Source: Talaromyces rugulosus (Eukaryota; Ascomycota; Eurotiomycetes; Eurotiales; Trichocomaceae). Taken from it: a stretch of 64,000 nucleotides of DNA. The position numbers and the translations under genes were made by a program. Positions within the stretch are counted from its first letter, which is position 1, and each line of letters opens with the position of its first letter. This document shows, one piece after another, positions 42,320 to 54,033 of this stretch. The stretch lies in the NCBI RefSeq assembly GCF_013368755.1, contig NC_049565.1:2542001-2606000 (forward strand). The letters are read 5' to 3'. The notes under the pieces are model-generated. The model was not told the DNA's origin, searched no databases, and was given only the letters and a program-made list of their open reading frames with translations.

Positions 42320-42418
42320 CTATATAATTTATATAGTAAGTAAGAATACATAAATAATTTTTTGCTTTTTTATTAAAAAATTATTTATGTATTCTTACTT
42401 ACTATATAAATTATATAG
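42320..42418. repeat. Perfect 44-bp inverted repeat (hairpin)
   Basis: The left arm 42320-42363 begins ctatataatttatatag and is exactly complementary to the right arm 42375-42418, with an 11-base loop. Pairing partly continues outward (ttaatttc left, gaaaattgaaatt right). It could be a MITE-like or palindromic element; no flanking target duplication was identified. Confidence 0.9.
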
Positions 42419-42581
42419 AAAATTGAAATTATACAAAAATTATTTATGCAGTATTTTAGTTTATTATATAAATTTATATTATACATTGAAATATTCCTGA
42501 AATTTTCAATGAAATATTGTAAACTATTAACGCACAGGTCAGCTGTCGCAACCGGAATAAAGTTCCAGCGGGGCCGATTCT

Positions 42582-42777
42582 GACCTGTCGAGCTTCGGGA
42601 TCTTGGCACTTGCTTAATAATATGGCGGAACCGGTGCAAATTAGGGGTAAAAATATGTGTCAAATTGGTCAAATCTACGAGCATGGGATTCTAATTCACA
42701 TGGCAATTGGATCGGTTTATATAGGTGTTTCCTCGGTAGTTTGATCCAATCGCATAAATCCATATAATTCCAAATAT
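42582..42777 (+). repeat. Divergent direct duplication, copy 2
   Basis: Partner of 41901-42066. It contains all the shared words in the same order plus an insertion around ggggtaaaaatatgtgtc. The two copies flank the 44-bp hairpin. Confidence 0.8.
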
Positions 42778-42994
42778 TTCAGGGGGATCAGCGGTTTGCA
42801 CTTCCAAGCAGGATAAGCTGCCTAGTGACGAATTAGGACCGATTTGTTAGTAAGCACCCTGAAGGTTGAGACTACCAAACTACCTCGTGGGACAGGGCAG
42901 GCGGTGTAAACCCGGGTCTGTGTAGAGAGTATCTTTGATATCACTGATACACTCAATAATTGCGGCCACCGAGCCACTATCAGTGCCTAACAAT

Positions 42995-44733
42995 ATGCCT
43001 AATGTTGGCCGGCCCAGCCGCGATTGTCACAGCTGTCGAAAACGACGTTGCAAGGTAGTTTAAATTAATTTCCGGGCCACTTTCTTTTTGCTGACGTTTG
43101 TAAGTAGTGCGATCTGCTACGTCCGGAATGCACGCAGTGCCAACGCAAAGGACAACCTTGTCCAGGATATCGAGATGAAGCAGAAACGCAGTTTCGGCTG
43201 GAAACCAGCTCTTCGTATGAATCAAAAATGAGGAAAGATTCTCGAAGGGGATCGAACCAATTTGGCAATCCCCAATGTTCATTTCCCGAGAGCTCTTTAG
43301 TGTCCCGGTCGTTTCGTGGGCGAATCACCCAGGGCAATAATTCTCTCGAAAGCACGCCTGACATCCCAGTAATTCCTGTTAACTACTCAGACATATCATA
43401 CGTTAAAAGACCGAGGAGCCACGCTGCATTCAAAACTCCCTCGATCCTCACCACCCCATTCAGGATTCCTGGTGCCAGCAGTAAAGAGCATGAAGCACAA
43501 CACTATTATTGTATCTACATGACGACTGAATTGGCCAAATATCCATCAAATCCCTTCTGGACCCATACTGTGCTTCAATGGAGTGCTGAGGAGCAAACTA
43601 TACGGCAATCTCTGGTTGCTGTCTGCTCTAGTCACCGATCTTTCGGTTTATTATCAGCAAAGGAGGCGGCTATTGCTAGAGACTCCTCCGAAACAATAAG
43701 AGAATATAACAAGGCTCTTCGATTGCTGAGGCAATACATTTCCTCTACAGCACCCTGCAATATGCGAATGACAGTCCTCATGTCATGTATCCTCCTCTAC
43801 TGTGTAGCATGCGCAATAGAGAAGTACTCTGACGCGAGTGCCCATTTACGCGCAGGTCTGAATATCTTGAAGAATTGTATGGCAGGACAACATCGACAGA
43901 AATCCTCCAATGGAAAGAATCTTATGGATAGATTTGAAGGGATGGTTGAGGTCTTCTCTCTGATGCATGCCCAAGCCGCAATGTTCGACGATAGTTTGCC
44001 CCCATTCATGCCCTTGACTGAATTTTCCGTTAGTCAAAGCAAAGCTGAAGATGGCCCATGGTATCCAAATACCTTCAAAACAGTTATCGAGGCCCAGATA
44101 GCACTTGAGACGATGCAGGGTCGGCTATTCCAACGTCTGATATCAACCGACCTTGGCAAGTCTGCTGCTTTTAACTTGGAAGAAACTGAGCTTGGAAGGC
44201 AAATCTCATCTTGGCCATTACGCTTCAGTACGATCATTAACGAAGCGTTCAATATACGAGCCCCAACACCCATGTTCGTCAAAGGGCACATCGTGCTCCT
44301 GGCTTCTCAACAATGGATGCTGTCTCTTTTGGTTAAAGGAAACTTTCCGGGAAACGCGATCAACATTAAAACCGCTGTCGACGATGTATTTTCTTCCCTC
44401 AAATCAAACTTCGTCTGTGATATTCCCAGTGATCGGCTGAGCTCGGATCAACCCAAATTTTTATTCAGACCAGGCGCAGTTTCCCACCTATATCTCCGAC
44501 TGGCACAACCTCGTGACTGGGCTTTACAACGCAAAATTCTGTCAGCCTTGCAAACGGTAGCGCAGCAGGACCTCGGTACTTTTAATGAGAATATGGTGTT
44601 TATTGAGACTTTTCATCTTTTGATGGAAATTTCAAAAGAGGAGAACCATGAAAGCGACCCAATTGAAGAAATAGATACAAGTGCCGCAAGTGGAAAACTA
44701 CATAGACTCCTTAAACTGTTAGGTCTCCTTTAA
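42995..44733 (+). CDS. Zn2Cys6 fungal transcription factor
   Basis: Exon 1 (42995-43054) encodes 20 residues ending CHSCRKRRCK. A 53-bp intron (gtagtt..gtag) leads to exon 2 (43108-44733), for 561 aa in total. The joined cluster CHSCRKRRCKCDLLRPECTQC, ending in the Cys of QRKGQPC, has classical C-x2-C-x6-C-x6-C-x2-C-x6-C spacing. The ~430-residue C-terminal part has the helical pattern of the fungal-specific regulatory domain found in UPC2/LEU3-like factors (SILTTPFRIPGASSKEHEAQ, then a long helical region with YYCIYMTTELAKYP and HTVLQWSAEEQTIRQSLVA). It is divergent from the BBE oxidase and is the obvious candidate regulator of it. No disruption is visible. Confidence 0.88.
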
Positions 44734-45175
44734 TATGATATTGCATTAATTCCGTCATGTACTATCACAATATGAAATGTAGTGTACGGGGATCCTTTAC
44801 AATGTGATCGCACATGTATATTCTGGATATCAACAACGGAAGGAAGGTACCAGCATGTATGTAATCATTTTGCTACAATATACAAGTCCATTGGAAATCT
44901 CTTCACCTTGACCGGAAATTTCAATGTTAACAACACATGTAGTTGTTTTGGACATATAATCAACCAGTAAATTGTATCAGTATCATACTGCAGGAAACAC
45001 TCTTCTTTCCTTTTTTTTTTTTTTTTTTTGAAAGAAGGGGTAGATGTGGCAGTTTACGAAACCCATATGGGTGGAAGGTATGTTGCAACGAATATCATAC
45101 CCTCGCCCGTAATAACAGCAGTCACACATGTTGCAAGAGATCATATCTAGTATCTTGGTCTAGATATTAAACCAT
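44734..45175. other. Intergenic region
   Basis: About 440 bp with a T19 homopolymer at 45011-45029. No gene seen. Confidence 0.4.
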
Positions 45176-45990
45176 TTCTGGCATAAATCAGGTATCATTA
45201 AGCAGGGTGCGGTGGCTTTTTCGAGTATCCAAGAGCAGGCTGTTGCTAAAGTCCTCCAGCGGGAAGCGTCTGAAAAAGGTATGCCGATAGCATTTGTTGA
45301 TAAAGACTATCAATTGCCGGTCACAACAGAATTCCAACTAAAAAACTGTTCACTTGCTGTTGCAGTAGCTCGTAGTTGGCTAGACAGAAAGGGAGCTGGT
45401 GAATTGGCCGACAACAGTATATTAGAACGCGTTAAGCTTTTCCATTGGCCGGGACGATATCAGATCATTTACCGTGACAAATATCAATGGTTTTTGGATG
45501 GGGCTCGTAATGACTCGAGTTTACCCTACGCTTTTCAATGGGTTGCTACAGCATGTAGAACTCAAAGGTAAAGTACTATACTACTAACAGCGATGGAAAG
45601 CTTGCTGGTTTTTATGTGGCAGTCCAAATGCAACAAGAATTCTCATATTAGTCATTTATCCAAGCGTGACCGTATCAAACCTCTACAAGTACTCCAAAGA
45701 GCTTCTAATTCAGTGGATAGTCGGGTTAAACATGTAATCTTCACTATATACAAAGAAAGATTTGAGAAACGACTATCTTGTTTCGTTACAAAGCTCTTTT
45801 GAAGAAGTATATCCCAATTCCGGGAACATTGTATCTTGGTGGCTGGATATCCAAGAGATAAAGAAACGCAAAGTCGAAACAGCCTTCAACAAAATAATTA
45901 TACCTATCTGCGAGAGGTAGTGTCTTAGGTTTCCATTGGCGTTACCCGATTTTCTCCGTACCAATGAACACGGGATAAGCCAACAGCTAC
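45176..45990 (+). pseudogene. Folylpolyglutamate synthase C-terminal relic
   Basis: The + strand reads WHKSGIIKQGAVAFSSIQEQ, followed by KGMPIAFVDKDYQLP, FQLKNCSLAVAVARSW, LFHWPGRYQIIYRD and KYQWFLDGARND. WHKxGI(F/I)K and WFLDGAHN are family signatures of Mur-ligase-type folylpolyglutamate synthases. Here the DGAH is DGAR, a likely loss of a ligand-binding His. The frame closes at 45571 and the rest (HVIFTIYKERFEK near 45740) lies in another frame. The N-terminal ATP-binding half is absent upstream. This is therefore a degraded extra copy rather than the essential gene. Confidence 0.7.
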
Positions 45991-46749
45991 ACAAAAGTGT
46001 CCAAGTTGATCGGTCACATCTGGCTCTGGAAGTGAATCGTATATTTCAGCCAGTTCCATCAGATTCATTTCTGCTATCAGAGGATTCTTCGTACAAATAT
46101 ATGGTTCAGAACCATGGTGGCTGCTTCAAGACCGACCAACGAACTAGCACTGCGATGATGACGATAGACTACCTGAAATGGGTGCTCGGTATCTTAAACA
46201 CCTACAAAAGTTTAAGCGTTTCCTAGGAGAGGAAGAAGTACTGATAGTAATTCAAAACAAGAAGCTCTCCAAACTAGTTGCGTGATCTGAGACTCCAGGA
46301 GTTATGTGGTTCCATATGCTAAGCTCATCTGGGTGCAACGGCACCACACATTTCCATTTACAGAACTACGAAAGTGCACAGGAACAGATTGGGAAAATTG
46401 TGAGCGCGAACTTGATAGGAACAGAGAAATTTTTGTAGAACGAACAGTGCATCAAGTTGGAACAGTATGACAAATCCAACGAGGATAGAGGTTGCTAAAG
46501 CATCTGTGGATAATGGGGAGATGACAAAGGAAGAATTCATTACCTTCGCGTCTTGACTTTCATAACCTTTGAATACGTATGAGAGATTGGTTAACCGGCT
46601 CCTTCCGGATCCGACATACAGCTCATGTGGCGATACAGGTAATATTATTAACTTAATTTACAAGATACATAGACAGTCTTGCCACATCTAGTATTCACTA
46701 CAGTATTTTGGAGCGAGCAAAAGCTATGGCATATCTTAACAATTGACAC
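45991..46749. other. Probable degraded coding DNA, unidentified
   Basis: About 760 bp between the folylpolyglutamate synthase relic and the WD40 NLR. A + frame to 46226 has protein-like composition (LHKSVQVDRSHLALEVNR) but I cannot assign it. No complete gene. Confidence 0.35.
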
Positions 46750-49700
46750 CTATAAATGAAACTTTAGGAAAGAAACCCTCCCAGAACTATGTCCAAGAAT
46801 TAGTGTCCCATCATTTCCAATTACTACATATGAATCGGTTGGTCGATAACCGGAAGGAAGCCATAGTAACCTTTTACCCCGAAGTGTTACCCAGTGATCT
46901 TTTTGTATAAATAGACCAACTTTAGTTCCAGATAATAAGTTGAACCAGGTGCCATTATTATACGAAGTCTGAATGTTGATGGTTCCCAAATTGGTGTTCA
47001 GATAACAGCTGTCTTCAGTAAAATTGAGATCAGTAACCCCACCATCAAGGGTTAGACTCTGGTGCAGAGTTCCCGTGGAAATATTCCAGAGCTTGGCTTC
47101 ATTATCATAAGATCCTGATGCTAGCAGCTTGCCATCTGGTGACAATGCCACAGAAAAAACACCTTCTAAATGGTCTTTTAGAGTATTTTTCAGGGCTCCT
47201 GTAGCCACATCCCAGATCATGATTGTGTTATCAAAAGAGCCTGATGCCAGCAGTCGGTTATCTAAAGAGAAAGCCACAGAAAGTACCCCATCTAAATGGC
47301 CTTCAAAAGTCATCTGCAGAGCTCCTGTAACAACCTGCCAGATCCTAACAGTTCCATCTTGGCTGCCTGAGGCTAGCAACTTGCCATCCGAGGAGAATGT
47401 CACAGAATACACTTCTTCTAAATGTCCTTCAAGAGTGTTTTCCAGAGTTCCTGTAGCAGTGTCCCAGAGCTTTATTGTATTATCATCAGAACATGATGCT
47501 AGTAGCCGGGTATCTGGTGAAAATATTACAGACTCAATGATAGATAAATGCCCTTTAAGAGTCTTTTGTAAGACTCCTGTAGTATAATCCCAGATTTTTA
47601 TTGTTCTATCATTAGAACCTGATGCGAATAACTGGCCATTTGGCGACACTGCTATACATTGCACAGGACCTAAGTGATTTTCAGAAGCCTGTTGCAAAAC
47701 TGATATAGAAGTATCCCAAAGCCTGACTGTATTGCCAGCAGAACCTGATGCTAGCAGCTGGCGATTTGGTGAGAATTTTATGGAAGTGACTCCACCAAAA
47801 TTGGCTTCAGAAAGTTGTTGATAATCTTCCGTAACAGTATTCCAAAGGTGAATGTTCGACGAAGAGTTGCCGAACGCCAGTAGCAGTCCATCCGACGAGA
47901 ATGTCACAGACCCAACCGTGGCTGCACATTTAAAAGTCTTCTTTAGAGATCCTGTGACAGTATCCCAAAGCGTAAAAGTGTTATCTCTGGAGCCTGCTGC
48001 TAGCAGCTGGCCATCTGGTGAGAATTCCACGGTAAAAACTGAATCTGAGTGACCGTTAAGAGCATAATGTAGAGTTCCTGAGATAGTATCCCAGAGTTGG
48101 AGTATCCCATTTGTGCAACCTAACGCTAGCAGCCGGCCATCGATGGAAAATGCCATAGACAAAGGATACACGTCAGGTAGGTAGCCAAGAGTCAGTGGAT
48201 ATCTTGTGGTAGTGTCCCAAAGTTCAATTATACCGCCAGTATAGCCAGATGCTAGCAAGCGATTATCTGGTAGAAATAATACAGACATAATTCGTTTTAT
48301 TAGGGATTCAAAAGTGTGTTGCAGAGCTCCCGTAGTATCCCAAATTTTGATTGTGCTATCATTAGAGCCTGACGCTAGCAGCAGACCATCTGGTGAGAAT
48401 ACTACAGAGTTGACTTTATCTGAATGGCCTTCGAGAGTCTGTTGTAGAGTTCCTGTGGTATTCCAAATTTTGATTGTGCTATCATCAGAGCCTGAAGCTA
48501 GCAGCAGACCATCTGGTGAGAATGCTACAGAGCCGACTCTATCTGAATGGCCCTCAAGAGTTTGTAATTCTGCGCTCCAGGATTCGTCTACCTTTGGTAG
48601 CCCGCGTACCCAATCGGGTCGATCCTTGATGAATTTCTGCCTAACTATCGAGTTTTCTGGAGCGAACATGAGTGCCGAAGAGTATAGTTGAAGTGGTGAA
48701 CTATCGACTATTTGTAGATTTCGAAGAATGAACCGTTTCGCATCATGTAGAAATTGTGGTATTTTAGATTTTATATCCTTTTATACGTATTAGTGATTTA
48801 TTAATATTATTATTGGCCCGAACTTACTTGTGTAATTGAGTGTAAAATATCTATTGCTGCGACGACTTCAGAAATAATATTCAAAATACTCATTGCTTCC
48901 ACCCAATGAAGAAAATGGGTTTCAAGAAATTGAAAAGCATCATTTAATTCATGGACTGGATTCTTGCTTTGAGTCAAATGATATGCCCAATAACGACATG
49001 AGTACTCCAATTCGAATGGGAGATACTGATTAATAGAATGATCATCTATTTCAGTACGTTGTGTACCCTCTTCTAGTACGAAACAGATATTCCTTTTTAA
49101 ATAGCGGTCCATGATCTTCAGACATTGCATGAAGAGCTTATGGTGTATTTCTTTCTCGTCTATCCAAAATGGCGTCTTCTCACGAGTTTTTGAGTCTAGA
49201 AGAAAATCTCGAAACGAGAGATGAAAGAGCTTCACTGGCGTAGTGTCGTCATTTGGCACGCTAAGGACTGAGTGAAGTGGACCAAGTCGGATTATAACTA
49301 AGTCCTTTGAGATGCCAGTAAGCTCCGAAAGTGGGCTTATTGGAAGTGGGGAGTATAGCAAGATAATAGTACCAACTATTTCTCGAAATTGGGCGACCAG
49401 CTGCTGTTTCTTTGCATCGATTTGGTTCGTGAGAAGTCGATTTAACACAGGCAGGTAAGTTCCGCCTAACCAAGATTCTTCGTGTTGATGTGTAAGAATC
49501 TCAGAGAGACTGTCAATCGGGTCCCAATTAAGATCTCCTAGTATACGACATATCGTAGCGGCAGAGATGAATAATGGAACTGACATTGTAATCAGAGTCT
49601 GTATGTGAATCTCTCCAGGCCAGCCAGGAGGAAGGAATCGGCTCTCTCTGATTTCTGACAGCCTGTGCTTCAGATATAAGCCTATGTCATGCTGTATGAC

Positions 49701-51571
49701 CGGCTTAGGAATTTCGTGAAGGATCAGATCTTGACGATTATTATCTGCTAGTCTCTGAAAACCTAGACGAACTGGCGTTTCAGGTCTGCTTGTTAAAAAG
49801 AATCGGAGCCGTGTAGAGGAGTTTAGCACCTGTGCTCGTGCCAGGAGTCGAAGAATGACACGAATATCATCTTCTCGCTTGCACTCGTCTAGTGCGTCAA
49901 TAACTATTATAATAGTAGATGGCTGATGATCGGCCGATTTAATGTCCGATAGTGGTTGAAGAATCAATTTATCAAATTGTTCCGTTAAAGATTGCGTTGC
50001 AATAATTGGATTACCCTCAAGTACCTTCTTGACACCGGGTATCAGTTGAGGAATTTTGATCACTAATTGTCTAATGATTGTCGGAAAAAATTTCCTTGCG
50101 TCACCTCGATCACCCTCGCCCCTCTTGAAGAAGAAGCTTGCGCCAAGTAACGCTTTATTTTGCAGAGACCTAGCCACTGTACGTGATATTGTCGATTTTC
50201 CCGTCCCTGCCATCCCCTTTAACCAGAAAATACCTTTGCCCTGCAAGTCGTCAACCCATTCAGAAATATACTGGAGAAGTTCAACCCGTGTTCCAGGAAG
50301 GCATTCTTCTTCATGCTGGTTGTCAAAAGAGCCGAAAGAAGCCCCCTCAGCAATTGGTAGTTTCGTCAAGTCAATTTTCAGGTCTATGGAATCAACTGCG
50401 CCTTGAATAATACTTTTTCATGGTTAATTTTTGGATTAACTAGCGAATTTGTTGATCCAACCTGCCTTTGATTTTGTTGAATTGTCATCATTGATTTATC
50501 GAGCAGGTATTGCATACTACTCGTCTGTTCGACGTCTTGATGGTCTACCTTGCTGATAATAGCTTTGCAGTAGGCTGCTGCAACAGCCGCCGCATAGTGA
50601 TGCCACCCATCCTGTTTGTGGGTATCTGCGTAGTCGCATATCCCTCGAATAACGAGGCAAGGGATTTCATCCATAATGCCGGCTGCTTCCATTTCATAGC
50701 AGATTGCATCTTTGTGACCTCGGCGTAGCCGTTCGCGATCCAATGGGTTCTTTATAACACCACTCCCGGAGAGAATAAGACCTCGATGGACCACAGGGTA
50801 CCTGTTATCGCGAGATTGACGATAAACAACTTTCTTTTCCCTAGAAGTCTCGCAACTACTGCAATCACCGCTCTCCTTGACGTGATGGAAATCCTGTTCG
50901 AACAGAACATCGGCTGTGTTTGGTCGTGAAAACCCGGATTTCTTTTCGATAATTTTCAGGATTCTTTTTAAAGGACTCCGTTTCATTGTTTCATCTTCCA
51001 CCAGTGATCCATCTGCACTGATCAAAATTGGTGGAGGCTTATCAAGAGATCCTTTAAGAACGAATGTATTTTTCTCATATTTCCCAAAGTCATATTGGAT
51101 GACGCCGGGATGATTTTCTTGGGGAATACTAATAGCGACATCGCCTAGTCGAATATCATGTTCTGGAAGGTTGGGTATACCGGCTCCAATGCCAACTATC
51201 AACGCAAATCGGATATTGGGAAACTGCTGGCTGACGGTTGAAGCACATTGGGCGGCCTTCACAGTTCCCATTTGATGAGGCCGAGCTATCACAATATTGT
51301 GATTTCTGATACGACCAAAAGAATATATGTATCTCTGTGGCCCTAAGGCTTTTGAACGGCATGAGAATTCCTCGTCTAGACTATACTTTACCGCCACACT
51401 CTCATAGGGTAGCGCACAGAATATCGCTATCGTGATATGTTCGGAAGGTATCTCCTTAAGTGCGTCGTAATCGAACTCGTCCTCGTCGGTGGTTGTCTGA
51501 ACAGCAGATGAAGGCTGTCTTAACGGCATAGTTATCAGCTCGCGTGATGTTTTCCCTTTATGATCCGCCAT
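46750..51571 (-). CDS. NLR protein: PNP-like, NACHT, WD40 repeats
   Basis: Three exons, 51571-50518, 50401-48828 and 48777-46750, join in frame to 1551 aa. Exon 1 encodes a PNP_UDP-like domain (IAIFCALPYESVAVKYSL, IVGIGAGIPN, ICYEMEAAGIMDEIPCLVIRG). Exon 2 carries the NACHT NTPase: P-loop GMAGTGKST near residue 410 and Walker B TIIIVIDALDEC. Exon 3 has about twelve clear WD40 repeats plus two degenerate ones, consistent with two seven-bladed propellers. The 116-bp first intron (gtatgc..caag) is inferred because the PNP and NACHT frames differ; a frameshift is the alternative. Repeats 1 and 2 are almost identical, typical of fast-evolving fungal NWD proteins of the het-E/nwd family. The likely role is non-self or xenobiotic recognition triggering cell death. 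Confidence 0.87.
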
Positions 51572-52221
51572 TATTAACTTGCGTCTCGCTGGTTCCAGAG
51601 TAGAACGTCAAAATATGAAATACTGATTTTTTTGAGGCGTGAAATCATTATGAAGAGCGGGAAAAGGACAGAAGTAGAATTTTGCCGCTAATTCTGCAGT
51701 CCTGTTTGCTAGTTTGATAGATTACCCCGCTCTGGATTACGCCAATTTGACACTATCGCAAGCAAGGCAAGAGAACTTTTGCATCTAAGATCAATATGTT
51801 ATAAAACATTCCGATCCTAGACGACTCGGGTACCAAAAGAATCCACGACTAAAGAGTTTCCTGGTTGGGAAGGCGGATAGCAAGTCAATTTTTTATTAGA
51901 CTAAAAAACCATTAGAAGGGTTTTGACAAACAAAGGTACATGGCAGTTACCAGGAATATCTCTTTTTTGGTACAGTGGGAAAACATGTCATCAGTTTTCT
52001 TAGTCTCTTGTCCAGTGTGTCCAGTACACCCTAAGGTCAAGCAAACCGAGTTTAGGGTAAGTAGGGCAAACATGGGCCAAATAGACGTTTTGTTTCTGTT
52101 TCGTTTTAGTTCATGACCCATACTGACTTCGCACTGGTCGTCAGTCGGTAATATCTCCAATTTAGACTTTCGTGCAATCTCGTTCTTCAGACACGGGATT
52201 TCGCCGTTCTATAAATCGACG
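51572..52221. other. Intergenic region upstream of the WD40 NLR
   Basis: About 650 bp, with the NLR promoter at its left end. The 17-bp word at 52052-52068 is shared with 33318. No gene. Confidence 0.4.
52052..52068 (+). repeat. 17-bp dispersed word, copy 2
   Basis: ttagggtaagtagggca, identical to 33318-33334; flanking DNA also looks repeat-like (gtccagtgtgtccagtacacc). Confidence 0.5.
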
Positions 52222-52884
52222 TCAGGCGGACCCTAGTAGAATCACCATAAAAACAACACCTTTACTACTTACTTTGTTCCACACGACACCTTTTTCCAAG
52301 TCAATGTCCGATCCCTCGACCACCTCTCCATTCTGGAGACGAACGTTTTTGGTCGGAATGACCTGGTCAGGCGGGAATCCCGCACGGTACGCCTTGGCCC
52401 GCTTCACATATTCTTTCTATAGGATCTTGTAGCAGCGCCACGATAGCTTGTCTAGCTCTACAATTCGTTCCGCACTTGTTAGTGGCCACTTGGATTCGAA
52501 ATTCTAGGGATATGTGGACATAATCTCCGGAAACAACGCGGCCTCGGGTGCCAAGGTTTCTATCTAGCATAACACTAGTATAAAATGGAAGATTGGTAGA
52601 AATCCCTAACCGTTGTGCTGTACAGTAGAATCCCCTGAGACAAATGATTGCACGTCATTATCTCCGTCTTCCTCCGTAGTGTCATTACATTTATTGCTGA
52701 TATCACTGATTCCACCGTCTGTGGTGTTTTCACCATTGATGGTTGTGAATAGCAGGTTCAAAGCCAAAGTTCTGATACATGCAGCCATAATTGACGCTAC
52801 ACCAATGAAGGAGTTCGTCGACCTTGGTCTTTCGAAGTTGTACAAATTAGCTAAAGCTGTGACCAATTGTTGAGCACTGCGCAC
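52222..52884 (-). pseudogene. Degraded gene of unknown function
   Basis: On the minus strand one frame gives coherent protein-like text broken by two TAG codons: the segments are NFESKWPLTSAERIVELDKL, SWRCYKIL, then after TAG, KEYVKRAKAYRAGFPPDQVI and PTKNVRLQNGEVVEGSDIDL. It ends at a gtaagt donor near 52275. Upstream (52884-52606) another frame reads ALANLYNFERPRSTNSF and an acidic tail. Both TAGs could come from CAG by a C-to-T change. I do not recognise the family. Confidence 0.45.
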
Positions 52885-54033
52885 AATGGCGTTTATCTGT
52901 GAGTGGCGACATGATGCACGGGCTAGGTCTTCATTTTCTATGTTTAGTTTATGTCAGTGTGTATGTCACTTATATTCCTTTACTTGAAAGGCCCACCTAT
53001 AGTCCGATCGGACGCGGTTGATGCAGTCATTGCGCAAAATTCTTCTGTAAGAAATGCCATTTTTAGTGTAGATAGGCTGTGTTTACCTCGCAACTGTTCT
53101 CATAAGGACGTAAGCCCACGAACCTTGCTCGGTGCATCACTCGACTCAAAGATCCCACCAGAGCTTTTTATTGAAATATTCGTATAGGGCATATGTTCGT
53201 TTTTTTTTCTTCCCCCCCCCCTTCGAATCTTTTTTATCATAATCGATATTGACCTCTGCATTAAGACTAAAGGTTCCTTGTGCAATCAATCTATAGCGAA
53301 GTTGGTATGGGTTTCTTCATGTTGGCGGTTCGGGATATTTACGATCAAGAAACCAATGTCCTCAAAATAAGTCAGCCGTAAATGTAACCTGTCTGGCCAC
53401 GATACCTCTCGAATTGAATCTTGTGTGTATAAAATTCAAGTAGACAATTGGTGTGGGTTTCGCTTATATGTAATAAATTCGCTTCCTTTGTTCCCACGTG
53501 ACTGGTTACTGGCCTGAGGCAGATATGTGAACATTTTGTAGCTTTTTTTAATAAAAGAACTTTTGTCGTTAGCATAGATTTAGCCTGCCGTTTGTCAGCC
53601 GAGAGCCTCTTTCTGGATCTCCATTATGCTAAAATATTAGAGCGTAGCATTGAGGTCAAATTGTCTAGCTCAAGATATTACCATCTAGTCTTAACTAGAT
53701 ATAGGTGCCAATATTGGTGATGACCGAGAGCGAAGTCCAAGTCAAGCACATGAAGAAAGGTATTGATAGAAAGGAAACCGCGTCAGTGAACTACGACTAC
53801 TACTATTTTTTTTTAGATAGACTATAATGTCCATCTAAAAGCCACATGGGTGGTTTTTCATCTTTCCTATGTCACGTGTAACTGCCCACAAAGCCTGGTT
53901 ACATGCATGGTCCCGTATGAAAATCGCGCAAGGCTGAGCGTGATAGAAACCCCTTCGCTCGAGTCCTAAAATATTAGAAAAAAAGCGAAAACAAAACAAA
54001 AAGAGTGATGATATATTGAAGTGGCACGAGATC
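52885..54033. other. Gene-poor region
   Basis: About 1.15 kb with no supportable gene. There are C9 and T9 tracts at 53200-53222 and AT-rich DNA at 53560-53830. The right end should hold the promoter of the ubiquitin-like-domain gene. Confidence 0.4.

Larger units (their letters stand above)
41318..42994. promoter_or_regulatory. Long divergent intergenic region with duplicated blocks and hairpin
   Basis: About 1.68 kb between the BBE oxidase and Zn2Cys6 regulator starts. It is strongly AT-rich at 41700-41870 and 42300-42530. It contains two copies of a ~165-195 bp block and a perfect 44-bp inverted repeat, listed separately. No coding frame is supported. Confidence 0.55.

Noticed and set aside
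47129..47587. 152-codon + frame opposite the WD40 repeats
   Set aside because: Repetitive only because the underlying WD40 repeats are repetitive; no independent signal.
50402..50517. Frameshift separating the PNP-like and NACHT parts of the WD40 NLR
   Set aside because: A gtatgc donor and caag acceptor give a 116-bp intron that restores the frame, and the same domain order is seen in the neighbouring ankyrin NLR; a frameshift is less likely but not excluded.
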